NCBI RefSeq assembly: GCF_937616625.2
Contig: NC_065577.1
Coordinates: forward strand, 21,527,501-21,591,500
Length of the DNA: 64,000 nt
Direction of reading: 5' to 3'
DNA from: Mercurialis annua
Lineage: Eukaryota > Streptophyta > Magnoliopsida > Malpighiales > Euphorbiaceae
Shown here piece by piece: positions 49,651 through 63,000 of the stretch; position 1 is the first letter of the stretch; each line of letters begins with the position of its first letter. The notes under the pieces were generated by a model. It was not told where the DNA came from. It saw only the letters and a list, made by a program, of their open reading frames with translations, and did not search any database. A program made the translations under genes and the position numbers.

Positions 49651-51148
49651 TATTACCTAAGCATGGTTAAGTTATATTACGCAAAGTGTGCGTGAAAAGT
49701 GACGCTAGATTAGTATGTCGTATCACAAGTCTCTCTAACGTGTCGTTTCGATTACCTAAGCATGTTTAGATTATATTGCTCAAAGTGTGCGTGAAAAGTT
49801 AAGCTAGATTAGTATGTCGCGTGTCAAGTCCCTTTAACGCGTGTTCCTATTACCTAAGGTTAGGTTATATTACGCAAAGTGTGCGTGAAAAGTGACGCTT
49901 GATTAGTATGTCACATCTCAAGTCTCTTTAACGCGTTGTTCCGATTACCTAAGCATGGTTATGTTATTACGCCAAGTGCGCGTTAAAAAAGTTGCTAGAT
50001 TAGTATGTCGCGTCACAAGTCTCTTTAACGCTTGTTTACGATTACCTAAGCATTGTTAAGTTATAATACGCAAAGTGTGAGTAAAACGTGACGCTAGATT
50101 AGTATAACGCGTCTCAAGTCTCTTTAGCGCATCGTTTCGATTACCATGCTTATGTCACGTTACAAATCTCTCTAACACATCGTTCCAATTACCAAAGCAT
50201 GGTTAGGTTATATTACACAAAGTATGCGTGAAAAGTGATAATAGATTAGAATGTCGCGTCGCAAGTCTCTTTAACGTGTCGTTCTGATTACCTAAGCATA
50301 GTTAGGTGATATTACACAATGTGTGCGTGAAAACTGTTGCTAAGTTAGTATGTCGAGTCTCAAGTCTCTTTAACGCGTCGTTTCGATTACCTAATCATGG
50401 TTAGGTTTAATTATGAAACTTTGCCTGAAAAGTGACGGCTAGATTAGTATGTCGCGTCGCAAGTCTCTTTTTTAACACATCGTTCCGATTACCTAAGCAT
50501 GGTTCGGATATATTACACAAAACGTGCGCAAAAAGTGATGCTAGATTAGTATTGCGCGTTTCGAGTCTCTTTAACGCGCCGTTTTGATTACTGTGCTTAT
50601 GTCGTGTCACAAGTGTCTCTAACGCGTCGTTCTAATTACCTAAGCATGGTTAGATTATATTACGCAAAATGTACATGAAAAGTGATAATAGATTAGTTTG
50701 TCGTGTCTCAAGTCTTTTTAATGCGTCGTTCCGGTTACCTAGGCATGGTTAGGTTATTTTACGCAAGGTGTGCGTGAAAAGTGACTCTATATTAGTACGT
50801 CGCGTCTCAAGTCTCTTTAATGCGTATTCCGATTACCTAAGCATGGTTAGAATATATTACGTAAAGTGTGCGTGAAAAGTGACGCTAGATTTGTATGTCG
50901 CGTCTCAAGTCACATTAACGCGTCTTTCCGATTACCTAAGCATGGTTATATTACGCAAAGTGTGCGTGAAAAATGACGCTAGATTAGTATGTCGCTACTC
51001 AAGTCTCTTCAACGCGGCGTTCCGATTTCGTAAGAATGGTTTGGTTATATTACGCAAAGTTTGCGTGAAAACTGACGCTAGATTAGTATGTCGCATCTCA
51101 AGTCTCTTTAACTCGCCGTTTCGATTACCTGAACAAGGTTAGGTTATA

Positions 51149-53796
51149 AGCAAAGTCTACTTAGGTAATCAGAACGACGCGTTAAAAATACTTGAGACGC
51201 GCGACATACTAATCTAGCGTCACTTTTCACGCACACTCTGTGTAAAAATCCTAACCATGCTTAGGTAATCGAAACGAAGCGTTATAGTGACTTGAGACGC
51301 GACATACTAATATCAGTTTTCACGCACACTTTGTGTAATATAACCTAACCATGCTTTGGTAATTGAAACGACGTGTTAAAGAGACATGTAACGTGACATA
51401 AGCATGGTAATCGAAACGACGCGTTAAAGAGACTTGAGACGCGCCATACAAATCTAGCGTCACTTTTTACGCACACATTGCGTAATATTACCTAACCATG
51501 CTTTGGTAATCGAACCTAACCATGCTTAGGTAATCGGAACGATGCGTTATAAAGACTTGATACGCGACATACTAATCCATTGTAACTTTTCAAGCACACT
51601 TTGCGTAATATAACCTAACCATTCTTTGGTAATCGGAATGACGTGTTAAAGAGACTTGTATCGTGACATAGGCATGGTAATCGAAACGACGCGTTAAAGA
51701 GACTTGAGACGTGCCATACTAATCCAGCATCAATTTTTACGCACACATTGCGTAATACAACCTAACCGTACTTTGGTAACCGTAACGACGTGTTAAAGAG
51801 ACTTATGTAGCAACATGAGCATGGTAATTGAAACAACGCGTTAAAGAGACTTACGACGTGACATACTACTAATCTACTGTCACTTTTCACGCACACTTTT
51901 CATAATATAATCTAACCATGCTTAGGTAATCCAAACGACGCATTAAAGAGACTTGAGGCGCGACATAATAAACTAGCGTCATTTTTCATGCACACTTTGC
52001 GTAATTTAATATAACCATGCTTAGGTAATTGGAACGAAGCGTTAGAGAGACTTGTGACATGACATACTAATCTAGCGTCACTTTTTATGCAAACTTTGCG
52101 TAATATAACCTAACCATGCTTAGGTAATCGGAACGACGCGTTAAAGTCACTTGAGACGCGCCATACTAATTTAGCGTCACTTTGTACTCGCACTTTGTGT
52201 AATATAACCTAACCATGCTTAGGTAATCGGAAAGACGCCTTAAATTGACTTGAGACGCGACATACTAATCTAGCGTCACTTTTCACGCACACCTTGCGTA
52301 ATATAACCATACCATGCTTAGGTAATAGGAACGACGCGTTAAATAGACTTGAGACGCGACATACTAATATATTGCCATTATTCACGCACACTTTGCATAA
52401 TATAACCTAACCATGTTTAGGAAATAGGAACGACGCGTTAAAGAGACTTGAGAAGTGACATACTAATCTATTTTCACTTTTCATGCACAATTTGTGTAAT
52501 ATAACGTAACCATACTTAGGTAATCGGATCGACACGTTAGAGAGACTTGTAATGCGACATAAGCAAGGTAATCAAAACGACGCATTAAAGAGACTTGAGA
52601 TGCGACAGACTAATCTAGCGTTACTTTTCACGCACGCTTTGTGTAATATAACCTAACTATGCTTAGGTAATCGGAACAACGCGATAAAGAGAATTGAGAC
52701 GCGACATACTAATCTAGCGTCATTTTTCACGCACACTTTGCATAGTATAACCTAACCATGCTTAGGTAATCAGAACCACGTGTTAGAGAGCCTTGAGACG
52801 CGACATACTAATCTAGCGTCACTTTTCACGTACACTTTGTGTAATATAACCTAATTATGCTTAAGTAATTGGAACGACGCGTTAAATAGACTTATGACGC
52901 GACATACTAATCTATTGTAATTTTTCACGCACACATAGCCTAATATAACCTAAACATGCTTAGGCAATCGGAACGACGCGTTAGAGAGACTTGTGACGCG
53001 ACATAAGCATGGTAATCGAAACGACACATACCTAACCATACTTAGGAAATCACAACCACGTGTTAGAGAGACTTTTCACGTGACATACTAATCTAGCGTC
53101 ACTTTTCACGCACATTTGACCTAACCATGCTTAGATAATCGTAACGTTAAAGAGACCTGAGACGCGATATACTAATCTAGCGTCACTTTTGGTTAATCTA
53201 ATTAGAGACACTTGTGACGCGACATAAGCATGGTAAGCAAAACAACGCGTTAGAGAGACTTAAAACACGCCATACTAATCTGGTGTCACTTTTTACGCAC
53301 TCTTACCGTGCTTAGGTAATCGGAACGACGCGTTAAGAGACTTGAGACGTAACATACTAATCTACCGTAATTTTTCACGCACACTTTGCGTAATATAATC
53401 TAACCATGCTTAGCTAAACGGAACACGCGTTAAAGAGACTTGTGACACGACATAAGGATAGTAATCGAACTACGCGTTAAAGAGACTTAAGACGCGCCAT
53501 ACTAATCTAGCGTAACCATGCATAGGTAATCAGAAACAAGTTAAGGAGACTTGAGACGCGACATACTAATCTATTGTCACTTTTCACGCACACGGACACT
53601 ACCTAACCATGCTTAGATAATCGGAACGACGCGTTAAAGAGACTTGAGACGCGACACACTAATCTAGCGTCACTTTTCACGCAGACTTTGCGTTATATAA
53701 CCTAACAATGCTTGGGTAATCGGAATGACGCGTTAAAGGGACTTCAGATGCGACATACTAATCTAGCGTCACCTTTCACGCACACTTTGTGTAATA
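51149..53796 (-). repeat. 99-bp satellite array, - orientation (block 9, first part)
   Basis: - satellite between the junction at 51148 and the second Stowaway copy. It mirrors about 23110-25695 (left arm) and 42058-44487. The frame at 52209-52391 is a satellite shadow. Confidence 0.92.
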
Positions 53797-54077
53797 CTCT
53801 CTCCGTCCCAATAGAGTTGTCCACTTTGAGAAATTTTTTGTCCCAAAACTCTTGTCCACTTTCAAAAAGTAACTAACTTTTACCCTTAATTTTCTATGTT
53901 ACTCTTATTTAAAAGCCACTAATGAGTAAATTGAAAGTAAATTATAAGTGGACCCTATATTAAATAGGGGTATGACAAGAAAAGTAAGGAAAATTTTATA
54001 AACTCCATAAATAATAATTACTTTTCTTAAACTGTGTGATAAAGGCAAAGTGGACAACTCTATTGGGACGGAGGGAG
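53797..54077. mobile_element. Stowaway-like MITE (281 bp), copy 2
   Basis: Ends CTCTCTCCGTCCCAATAGAG and (inward from the right) CTCCCTCCGTCCCAATAGAG, flanked by TA. It is the reverse complement of the copy at 41791-42057, with a handful of substitutions and about 14 extra bases around TATGACAAGAAAAG. The flanking satellite is also homologous, so this is a duplicated insertion and not two independent ones. Confidence 0.93.
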
Positions 54078-57000
54078 TATAACCTAACCATGCTTAGGTA
54101 TTCGGAACACGCGTTAAAGAGACTTAAGACGTGACATACTAATCTAGCGTCACTTGTCATGCACACTTTGCGTAATATGACCTAACCATGCTTAGGTAAT
54201 CGGAACAACACGTTAAAGAGACTTGAGACACGACATACTAATCTAGCTTCAATTTTCACGCACACTCTGCGTAATCTAACCTAACCATGCTTAGATAATC
54301 ATAACGACGCGTTAGAGACACTTGTGACGCGACATAAGCATGGTAACCGAAACTACACGTCAAACAGACTTGAAAAACGCCATTTACGCACTCTTTGCAT
54401 AATATAACCTAACCATGCTTAGGTAATCAGAACGACGAGTTAAAGAGACTTGAGACGCGGCATACTAATCTAGCCGTCACTTTTCACGCACACTTTGCGT
54501 AATACAACCTAACCATGATTAGGTAATCGGAACGACGCCTTAAAGAGACTTGAGACACGACATACTAATCTAGCGTCACTTTTCACGCACACTTTGCGAA
54601 AAATAAACTCCCCAGGTTTAGGTAATCGGAACGACATGTTAAAGAGACTTGCGACGCGACATACTAATCTATTGTCACTTTTCACGCACACTATGTGTAA
54701 TATAACCTAACCATGCTTTGGAAATCGGAAAATTGTGTTAGAGAGACTTGTAACGTGACATAAGCATGGAATCGAAACAAAGCGTTAAAAAGACTTGAGA
54801 CGTGCCACACTAATCAGGCCTCACTTTTTACTTACACTACGTAATATAACTTAAGCAATCTTAGGCAATCGTAACAACATGTTAAAGAGACTTGTGACGA
54901 GACATACTAATTCTGCGATACTTTTAACACGCACTTGGCGTAATATAACATAACCATGATTTGGTAGTCGGAACGACGCGTTATAGAGACTTTGAGATAC
55001 GACATACTAATCTATTGTCACTTTTTACACACACTTTGCGTAATATAACTTAACCATTCTTAGGTAATCGGAACGAAGCATCAAAGAGAGTTGAGACGCG
55101 ACATACTAATCAAGCGTCACTTTTCACGCACACTTTGCGTAATATATCCAAACTATGCATAGGTAATCGGAATGCGCGTTAAAGAGACTTGTGACGCGCC
55201 ATAAGCATGGTAATCCAAACGACGCGTTAAAGAGACTTGAGGCACGCCATACTAATCTAGCGTCACGTTTTATGCAGACTTTGCGTAATATAACCTAACC
55301 ATGCTTAGGTAATCGGAATGACGCATGAAAGAGACTTGAGACGCGACATACTAACAATGGGTAATCGGAACAACGCGTTAGAGAGATTTGAGACGCGACA
55401 TAAGAATGGTAATCAAAACAACGCGTTAAAGAGACTTGTGACGCGACATATTAATATAGTGTCACTTTTCACACACACTTTGCGTAATATAACTCATCCA
55501 TGCTTAGGTAATCAGAACGACGCGTTAGAGAGACTTGTGACGCAACATGAGCATGGTAATAAAAACGACGCGCTAAAGTGCACGCCATACGAATCTAGCA
55601 TCCCTGTTTATGCAGACTTTGCGTAATATAACCTAACCATGGGTAATTAGAATGACACATTAAAGAGACTTGAGACGCGACATACTAATTTAGCGTCACT
55701 TTTCACGCACACTTTGCGCAATATAGCCTAATGATGCTTAGGTAATCGAAACGACGCGTTAGAGAGACCTGTGACGCGACATACTAATCTAGCGTCACAT
55801 TTCACGCACACTTTGCGTAATATAACCTAACCATGCTTAGCTAATCGGAACACGCGTTAAAGAGACTTGTGACACGACATAAGGATAGTAATCGAACGAC
55901 GCGTTAAAGAGACTTAAGACGCGCCATACTAATCTAGCGTAACCATGCATAGGTAATCGGAAACAAGTTAAGGAGACTTGAGACGTGACATACTAATCTA
56001 TTGTCACTTTTCACGCACACTTTGCGTAGTATAAACTAACCATGCTTAGGTATTCAGAACGACGCGTTAAAGAGACTTCAGACGCGACATACTAATCTAG
56101 CGTCATTTTTAACCATGCTTAGGTAACCAGAACACGCGTTAAAGAGATTTGAGACGTGACATACTAATCGAGCGTCTCCTTTCACGAACACTTTGCGTAA
56201 TATAACCTAACCATGCTTAGATAATCGAACGACACGTTAAAGAGACTTGCGACGCGACATACTAATCCGGCGTTACTTTTCACACACACTTTGTGTAAAA
56301 TAACCTAACCATGCATAGGTAATCAGAACGACGCGTTCTTGACTTATGACGTGACATACTAGTCTAGCGTCACTTTTCAGGCACACCTTGCGTAATATAA
56401 CATAACTATGCATAGGTAATCCAAACGATGCGTTAAAGAGACTTAACACGAGACATACTAATCTAGCGTCACTAAAAAACGCACACTTTGCGTAATATAA
56501 CCAAACCATTCTTACGTAATCGAAACGACGTGTTCAAGAGACTTGAGATGCGACATACTAATCTAGCGTCACTTTTGTCGCACTCTATGCGTAATATAAC
56601 CTGACCATGCTTAGGTAATCGTAACGACTCGTTAAAGAGACTTTAGACTTGACATACTAATATATGTTGTCACTTTTCATGCTAACTTTGCGTAATATAA
56701 CCTAACAATGCTTAGGTAGTCGGAACGACGCGTTAAATAGATTTGAGACGCAACATACTAATATATTATCATTTTTCACGCACACGTTGCGTAATATAAC
56801 CGAACCATGCTTAGGTAATCGGAACCACGCGTTAGAGAGACTTGTGACGCGACATAGGCATGGTAATCGAAACGACGCGTTACAGAGACTTGAGATCCGT
56901 AATACTAATCTAGCGTAACTTATTTCGCAAACTTTGGGTAATATGGTTGCTTAGAAATCGGAACGACGCATTTGAGAGACTTGAGACGCGACGTACTAAG

Positions 57001-60000
57001 ATAGCGTCACTTTTCACGCACACTTTGTGTAATATAACCAAACCATTCTTAGGAAATAGGAGCGACATGTTAGAGAGACTTGATACGCGACATACTAATC
57101 TTGCGTCAATTTTCATGCAACTTTGTGTAGTATAACCTAAACATACTTAGGTAATCTGAACGACGCGTTAAAGTGACTTGACGCGAGATAAGCATGGTAA
57201 TCGAACGACGCGTTAAAGAGACTTGAAACGCGTTATACTAATCTAGTGTCACTATTCATGCACACTTTTCGCAATATAATCTAACCATAATTAGTTAATA
57301 GGAACGCATTAAAGAGAACTGAGACGCGACATACTAAGATAGCGTCACTTTTCACGCTCACTTTCCGTAATATAACCTAACCATGGTTAGGAAATTGCAA
57401 CGACACGTTAAATATACTTGAGACACGACTTACTAATTTATTGTTACTTTTCACGCACACTTTGTGTAATATATAACCTAACCATGGTTATGTAATCGGA
57501 ACGACGCGTTAGAGAGACTTGTGACGCGACATAAGCATGGTAATCGAAACGACGAATAAAATATACTTAAGACACGACTTACTAATCTAGCGTCACTTTT
57601 CAAGCACACGTTGCGTAATACAATCTAACCATGCTTATGTACTCAAAACGACGCGTTAAAGAGCCTTGAGACGCGACATACTAATCTAGCGTCACTTTCA
57701 CGCACACCTTGCGTAATATAACCTAACCATGCTTAGGTAATCAGAACGACGCGTTAAAGAGACTTGAGACGCGACATACTAATAATCTAGCTTCACTTTT
57801 CACGCACACTTTGCGTAATATAACCTAATCATGCTTTGGTAATCGGAACGACGCGTTAACGAGCCTTGAGACGCGACATGCTAATCTAGCGTCACTTTCA
57901 CGCACACCTTGCGTATTATAAGCTAACCAAGCTTAGGTAATCCGAACGACGCGTTAAAGAGACTTGAGACGTGATATGCTAATTTAGCGTCACTTTTCAC
58001 GCACACTTTGCGTAATATAACCTAACCATTTTTAGGTAATCAAAACGACGTGCTAAAGAGACTGGAGATGAAACATACTAGTCTAGCGTCATTTTTCACG
58101 CACTCTTTGCGTAATATAACCTCACCATAATTAGGTAATCGGGACGACTGGTTAAAGAGAGTTTAGATGCGACATACTAATCTATTGTTACTTTTCACGC
58201 ACACTTTGCTTAATATAACCTGACCATGCTTAGATATTCGAAACGACGCAGTAGAGAGACTTGTAACGCGATTTAAGCATGGTAATCGAAACGACGTGTT
58301 CAAGACACTTGAAAACGCAACATACTAATCTAGCGTCACGTTTAACGCACACTTTGCGTAATATAACCTAACCATACTTAGATAATCGGAACGACGCGTT
58401 GAATAGACTTGATACGCGACATACTAATCTAGCGTCACTTTTCACGCACACTTTGCGTAATATAACCGTGCTTAGGTATTCGGAACACGCGTTAACGAGA
58501 CTTGAGACGTGACATACTAATCTAGCGTCACCTGTCATGCACACATTCTTAGATAATCGGAATGACGCGTTAAACAGACTTGAGACACGACATAGTAATC
58601 TTGCTTCAATTTTCACGCATATACTCTGCGTAACCTAACCTAACCATGCTTAGATAATCATAACGACGCGTTAGAGACTTGTGACGCGACAAAGAGTCTG
58701 GAAACCCGCCATACTAATCTAATGTCACTTTTTACGCACTCTTTGCGTAATATAACCTAACCATGCTTAGGTAATCGGAACAACGCATTTAAGAGACTTG
58801 AGACACGACATACTAATCTAGCGTAATTTTTCACTCACACTTTGCGTAATGTGACCTAACCATGCTTAGGTAATCGGAACGGCGCGTTAAAAAGACTTGA
58901 GACGCGACATACTAACCTAGCGACAGGTTTCACGCAAACATTGCGTAATATTAACCTAACCATGAATAGGTAATCAAAACGACGCGTTATAGAGACTTGA
59001 GAAGCGACATACTAATCTAGCGTCACTTTTCACATACAATTTGCGTATAATAACCTAACCATGCTTAGGTAATCGGAACGACGCGTTAATGTGACTTGAG
59101 ACGCGACAGACTAATCAATTGTCACTTTTCACGCACAATTTCTGTAATACAACCTAAAAATGCTTAGGTAATTTGAACGATATGTTTGAGAGACTTGTAA
59201 CGTGACATAAGCATGGTAATCGAAACGAAGCGTTAAAGAGACTTGAGACGTGTCATACTAATCTAGCGTCATTTTTTACGCACACTTAGCGTAATATAAC
59301 CTAAACATGCTTAAGTAATCGTAACAACGCTTTACAGAGACTTGTGACGTGACATACTAATCTAGCGACTCTTTTAACGCGCAGTAACATAACCGCATAG
59401 GTATTCGGAACGACACGTTAAATAGACTTGAGACACGAAATACTAATTGATTGTCATTTTTCACGCACACTTTGCGTAATATAACCAAACCATGCTTAGG
59501 TAATCGGAACGACGCGTTAAAGAGACTTGAGACGCGAAATACTGATAGACCGTCAGTTTTCACGGACACTTTGCGTAATATGCCATGATTTGATAATCAG
59601 AACGACGCGTTAGAGACACTTGTGATGCGACATAAGCACTGTAATCGAAACAACGAATTAAAGAGACTTGAAACGCGCTATACTAATCTAGCGTCACGTT
59701 TTACGCACGCTTTGCGTAATATAACCTAACCACGCTTAGGTAATCGGAACGACACGTTAAAGAGACTTGAGACGCGGCATACTAATCTAGCCGTCACTAT
59801 TCACACACACTTTGCGTAATACAACCTAACCATGACTAGGTAATCGGAACGACGCTAAAAAGAGTCTTGAGACACGACATACTAACCTAGCAACAGTTTT
59901 CACGCACACATTGCGTAATATAACCTAACCATGCTTTGGTAATCGGAACGACGCGTTAAAGAGATTTGAGACGCGACATACTAATCTAGCGTCACTTTTC

Positions 60001-63000
60001 ACGCACACTTTGCGAAAAAATAAACTCACCATGATTAGGTAATCGGAACTACATGTTAAAGAGACTTACGACGCGACATACTAATCTATTGTCACTTTTC
60101 ACGCACCCTATGTGTAATATAACCTAACCATGCTTTGGAAATCGGAACATTGTGTTAGAGATACTTGTAACGTGACATAAGCATGGAATCAAAACGAAGC
60201 GTTAAAAAGACTTGAGACGCGCCACACTAATCTAGCCTCACTTTTTACGCACACTGCGAAATATAACTTAAGCAAGCTTAGGCAATCGTAACAACGCGTT
60301 AAAGACTTGTGACGCGACATACTAATCTTGCGACACTTTTAGCGCGCACTTGGCATAATATAACATAACCATGATTTGGTAACCGGAACGACGCGTTAGA
60401 GAGACTTGTGACACGACATAAGCATGGTAATCGAAACAACGCGTTTAAGAGACTTGAGACGCGCCATAAGCATGGTAATCCAAACGACGCGTTAAAGAGA
60501 CTTGAGGCCTGCCATACTAATCTAGCATCCCGTTTTATGCAGACTTTGCGTAATATAACCTAACCATGCTTAGGTAATCGGAATGACGCATTAAAGAGAC
60601 TTGAGACGCGACATACTAATCAAGCGTCACTTTTCACGCAAACTTTGCGTAATATAACCGAACCATACTTAAGTAATCGGAACGACGCGTTAGAGAGATT
60701 TGAGACGCGACATAAGCATGGTAATCAAAACGACGCGTTACATAGACTTGAGACGCGACATACTAATTTAGCTTCACTTTTCACGCACACTTTGCGTAAT
60801 ATAGCTTAATGATGGTTAGGTGACGCGTTAGAGAGACTTGTGATGCGACATATTAATCTAGTGTCACTTTTCAAGCACACATTGCATAATATAACTCAGC
60901 CATGCTTAGGTAATCAGAACGATGCGTTAGAGAGATTTGTGACGCGACATAAGCATGGTAATAAATCTAGCGTCACTTTTTACACAGACTTTGCGTAATA
61001 CAACCTAACCATGCTTAGGTAATTGGAATGACACATTAAAGAGACTTGAGACGCGACATACTAATTTAGCGTCACTTTTCACGCACACTTTGCGTAATAT
61101 AGCTTAATGATGCTTAGGTAATCGGAACTACGCGTTAGAGAGACTTGTGAGGCGACATCCTAATCTAACATCACTTTTCACGCACAATTTGCGTAATATA
61201 ACCTAACCATGCTTAGGTTATCGGAACACGCGTTAAAGAGACTTGTGACACGACATAAGCATAGTAATCGAACGACGCTTTAAAGAGACGCGCCATACTA
61301 ATCTAGCGTAACCATGCATAGGTAATCGGAACAACGAGTTAAGGAGACTTGAGACGTGACATACTAATCTAGCGTCACTTTTCACGCACACTTTGCGTAG
61401 TATAAACGAACCATGCTTAGGTAATCGGAACGACGCGTTAAAGAGACTTCAGACGCGACATACTAATCTAGCGTCACTTTTAACCATGCTTAGGTAACCG
61501 GAAGAGATTTGAGACATGATATACTAATCGAGCGTCACTTTTCACGCACACTTTGCGTAAAATAACCTAACCATGCTTAGATAATCGAACGACGCATTAA
61601 AGAGACTTGAGAGGCGACATACTAATCCATCGTAACTTTTCACACACACTTTGCATAAAATAACCTAACAATGCTTAGGTAATCGGAACAACGCGTTAAG
61701 AGACTTAAGACGTGACATACTAGTCTAGCGTCACTTTTCACGCACAATTTGCATAATATAACATAACCAATCTTTGGTAATCTGAACGACACATTAAAGA
61801 GACTTGAGACGCGCCATACTAATGAAATGTCACTTTTCGAGCACACTTTCCGTAATGCAACCTAACCATGCTTAGGTATTCGGAACAACGCGTTAAAGAT
61901 ACTTGAGACGGAAAACATACTAATGTAGCGTCCCTTTTTATGCACACTTTGCGTAATATAACCTAACCATGCTTAGGTAATCGGAATGACACGTTAAAAA
62001 GACTTAAGACGCGCAATATTATTTTAGCGTCAGTTTTTACGCACACTTTGCATAATATAACCTTACGATGCTTAAGTAATCGGAACGACGCGTAAAAGAG
62101 ACTTGAGACACGACATACTAATCTACCGTCACTATTCACTCACTCTTTGAGTAATATAACCTTACCATGCTTTGGTAATCGAAACAATGTGTTAAAGAGA
62201 CTTGATACGCGACATACTAATCTATTTTCACTTTTACCGCACACTTTGCATAATATAACCTAACCATACTTAGGTAATCGGAACGACACGTTAGATAGAC
62301 TTGTGACGCGAGTGAAGCTTGGTAATTGATACGACGCATTAAAGAGACTTGAGACGCAACTTACTAATCTATTGTAACTTTTCACGCACACTTTGCATAA
62401 GATAACCTAACCATGCTTAGATAGTAAGAACAACGCATTAAAGAGACTTGAGACGTGACATACTAATCTAGCATCACTTTTTACGCACTCTCTGCGTAAT
62501 ATAACCTAACCATGCTTAGGCAATCGGAACGACGCATTAGAGAGACTTGCGACGCGACATACTAATCTAACGTCACTTTTCATGCACATGTTGCGTAATA
62601 TAACCTAACCATGCGTAGGTAATTGAAACAACGCGTTAGAGAGACTTGTGACGCATGGTAATCCAAAACGACACGTTACAAAGATTTGAGACGCGTAATA
62701 CTAATCTAGCGTCACTTGTTTTGCACACTTTGCGTAATATAGCCTAACCATGCTTAGAAATCGGAACGACGCATTAGAGAGACTTGAGATGCGACGTACT
62801 AATCTAGCATCACTTTTCACGCACACTTTGCGTAATATAACCAAACCATGCTTAGGTAATCGGAACTACGCGTTAAATAGACTTGAGACGCGACCTACTT
62901 TTCAATTGTCATTTTTCACGCACTCATTGCGTAATATAACCTCACCATGCATAGGTAATCGGAACGACGCGCTAGAGAGACTTGTGACGCGACATAGGCA

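Larger units (their letters stand above)
45675..51148 (+). repeat. 99-bp satellite array, + orientation (block 8, last part)
   Basis: The longest uninterrupted + run besides block 3. The part at 45700-48900 resembles 6500-9700, for example the frames at 47697-47912 and 8507-8704, which share unusual GACAATCAATTAGTATTTCG-type units. The part at 48943-51148 is the inner piece of the right arm of the large inverted repeat and mirrors 25696-27908. It ends at the head-to-head junction near 51148. No gene is seen. Confidence 0.92.
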
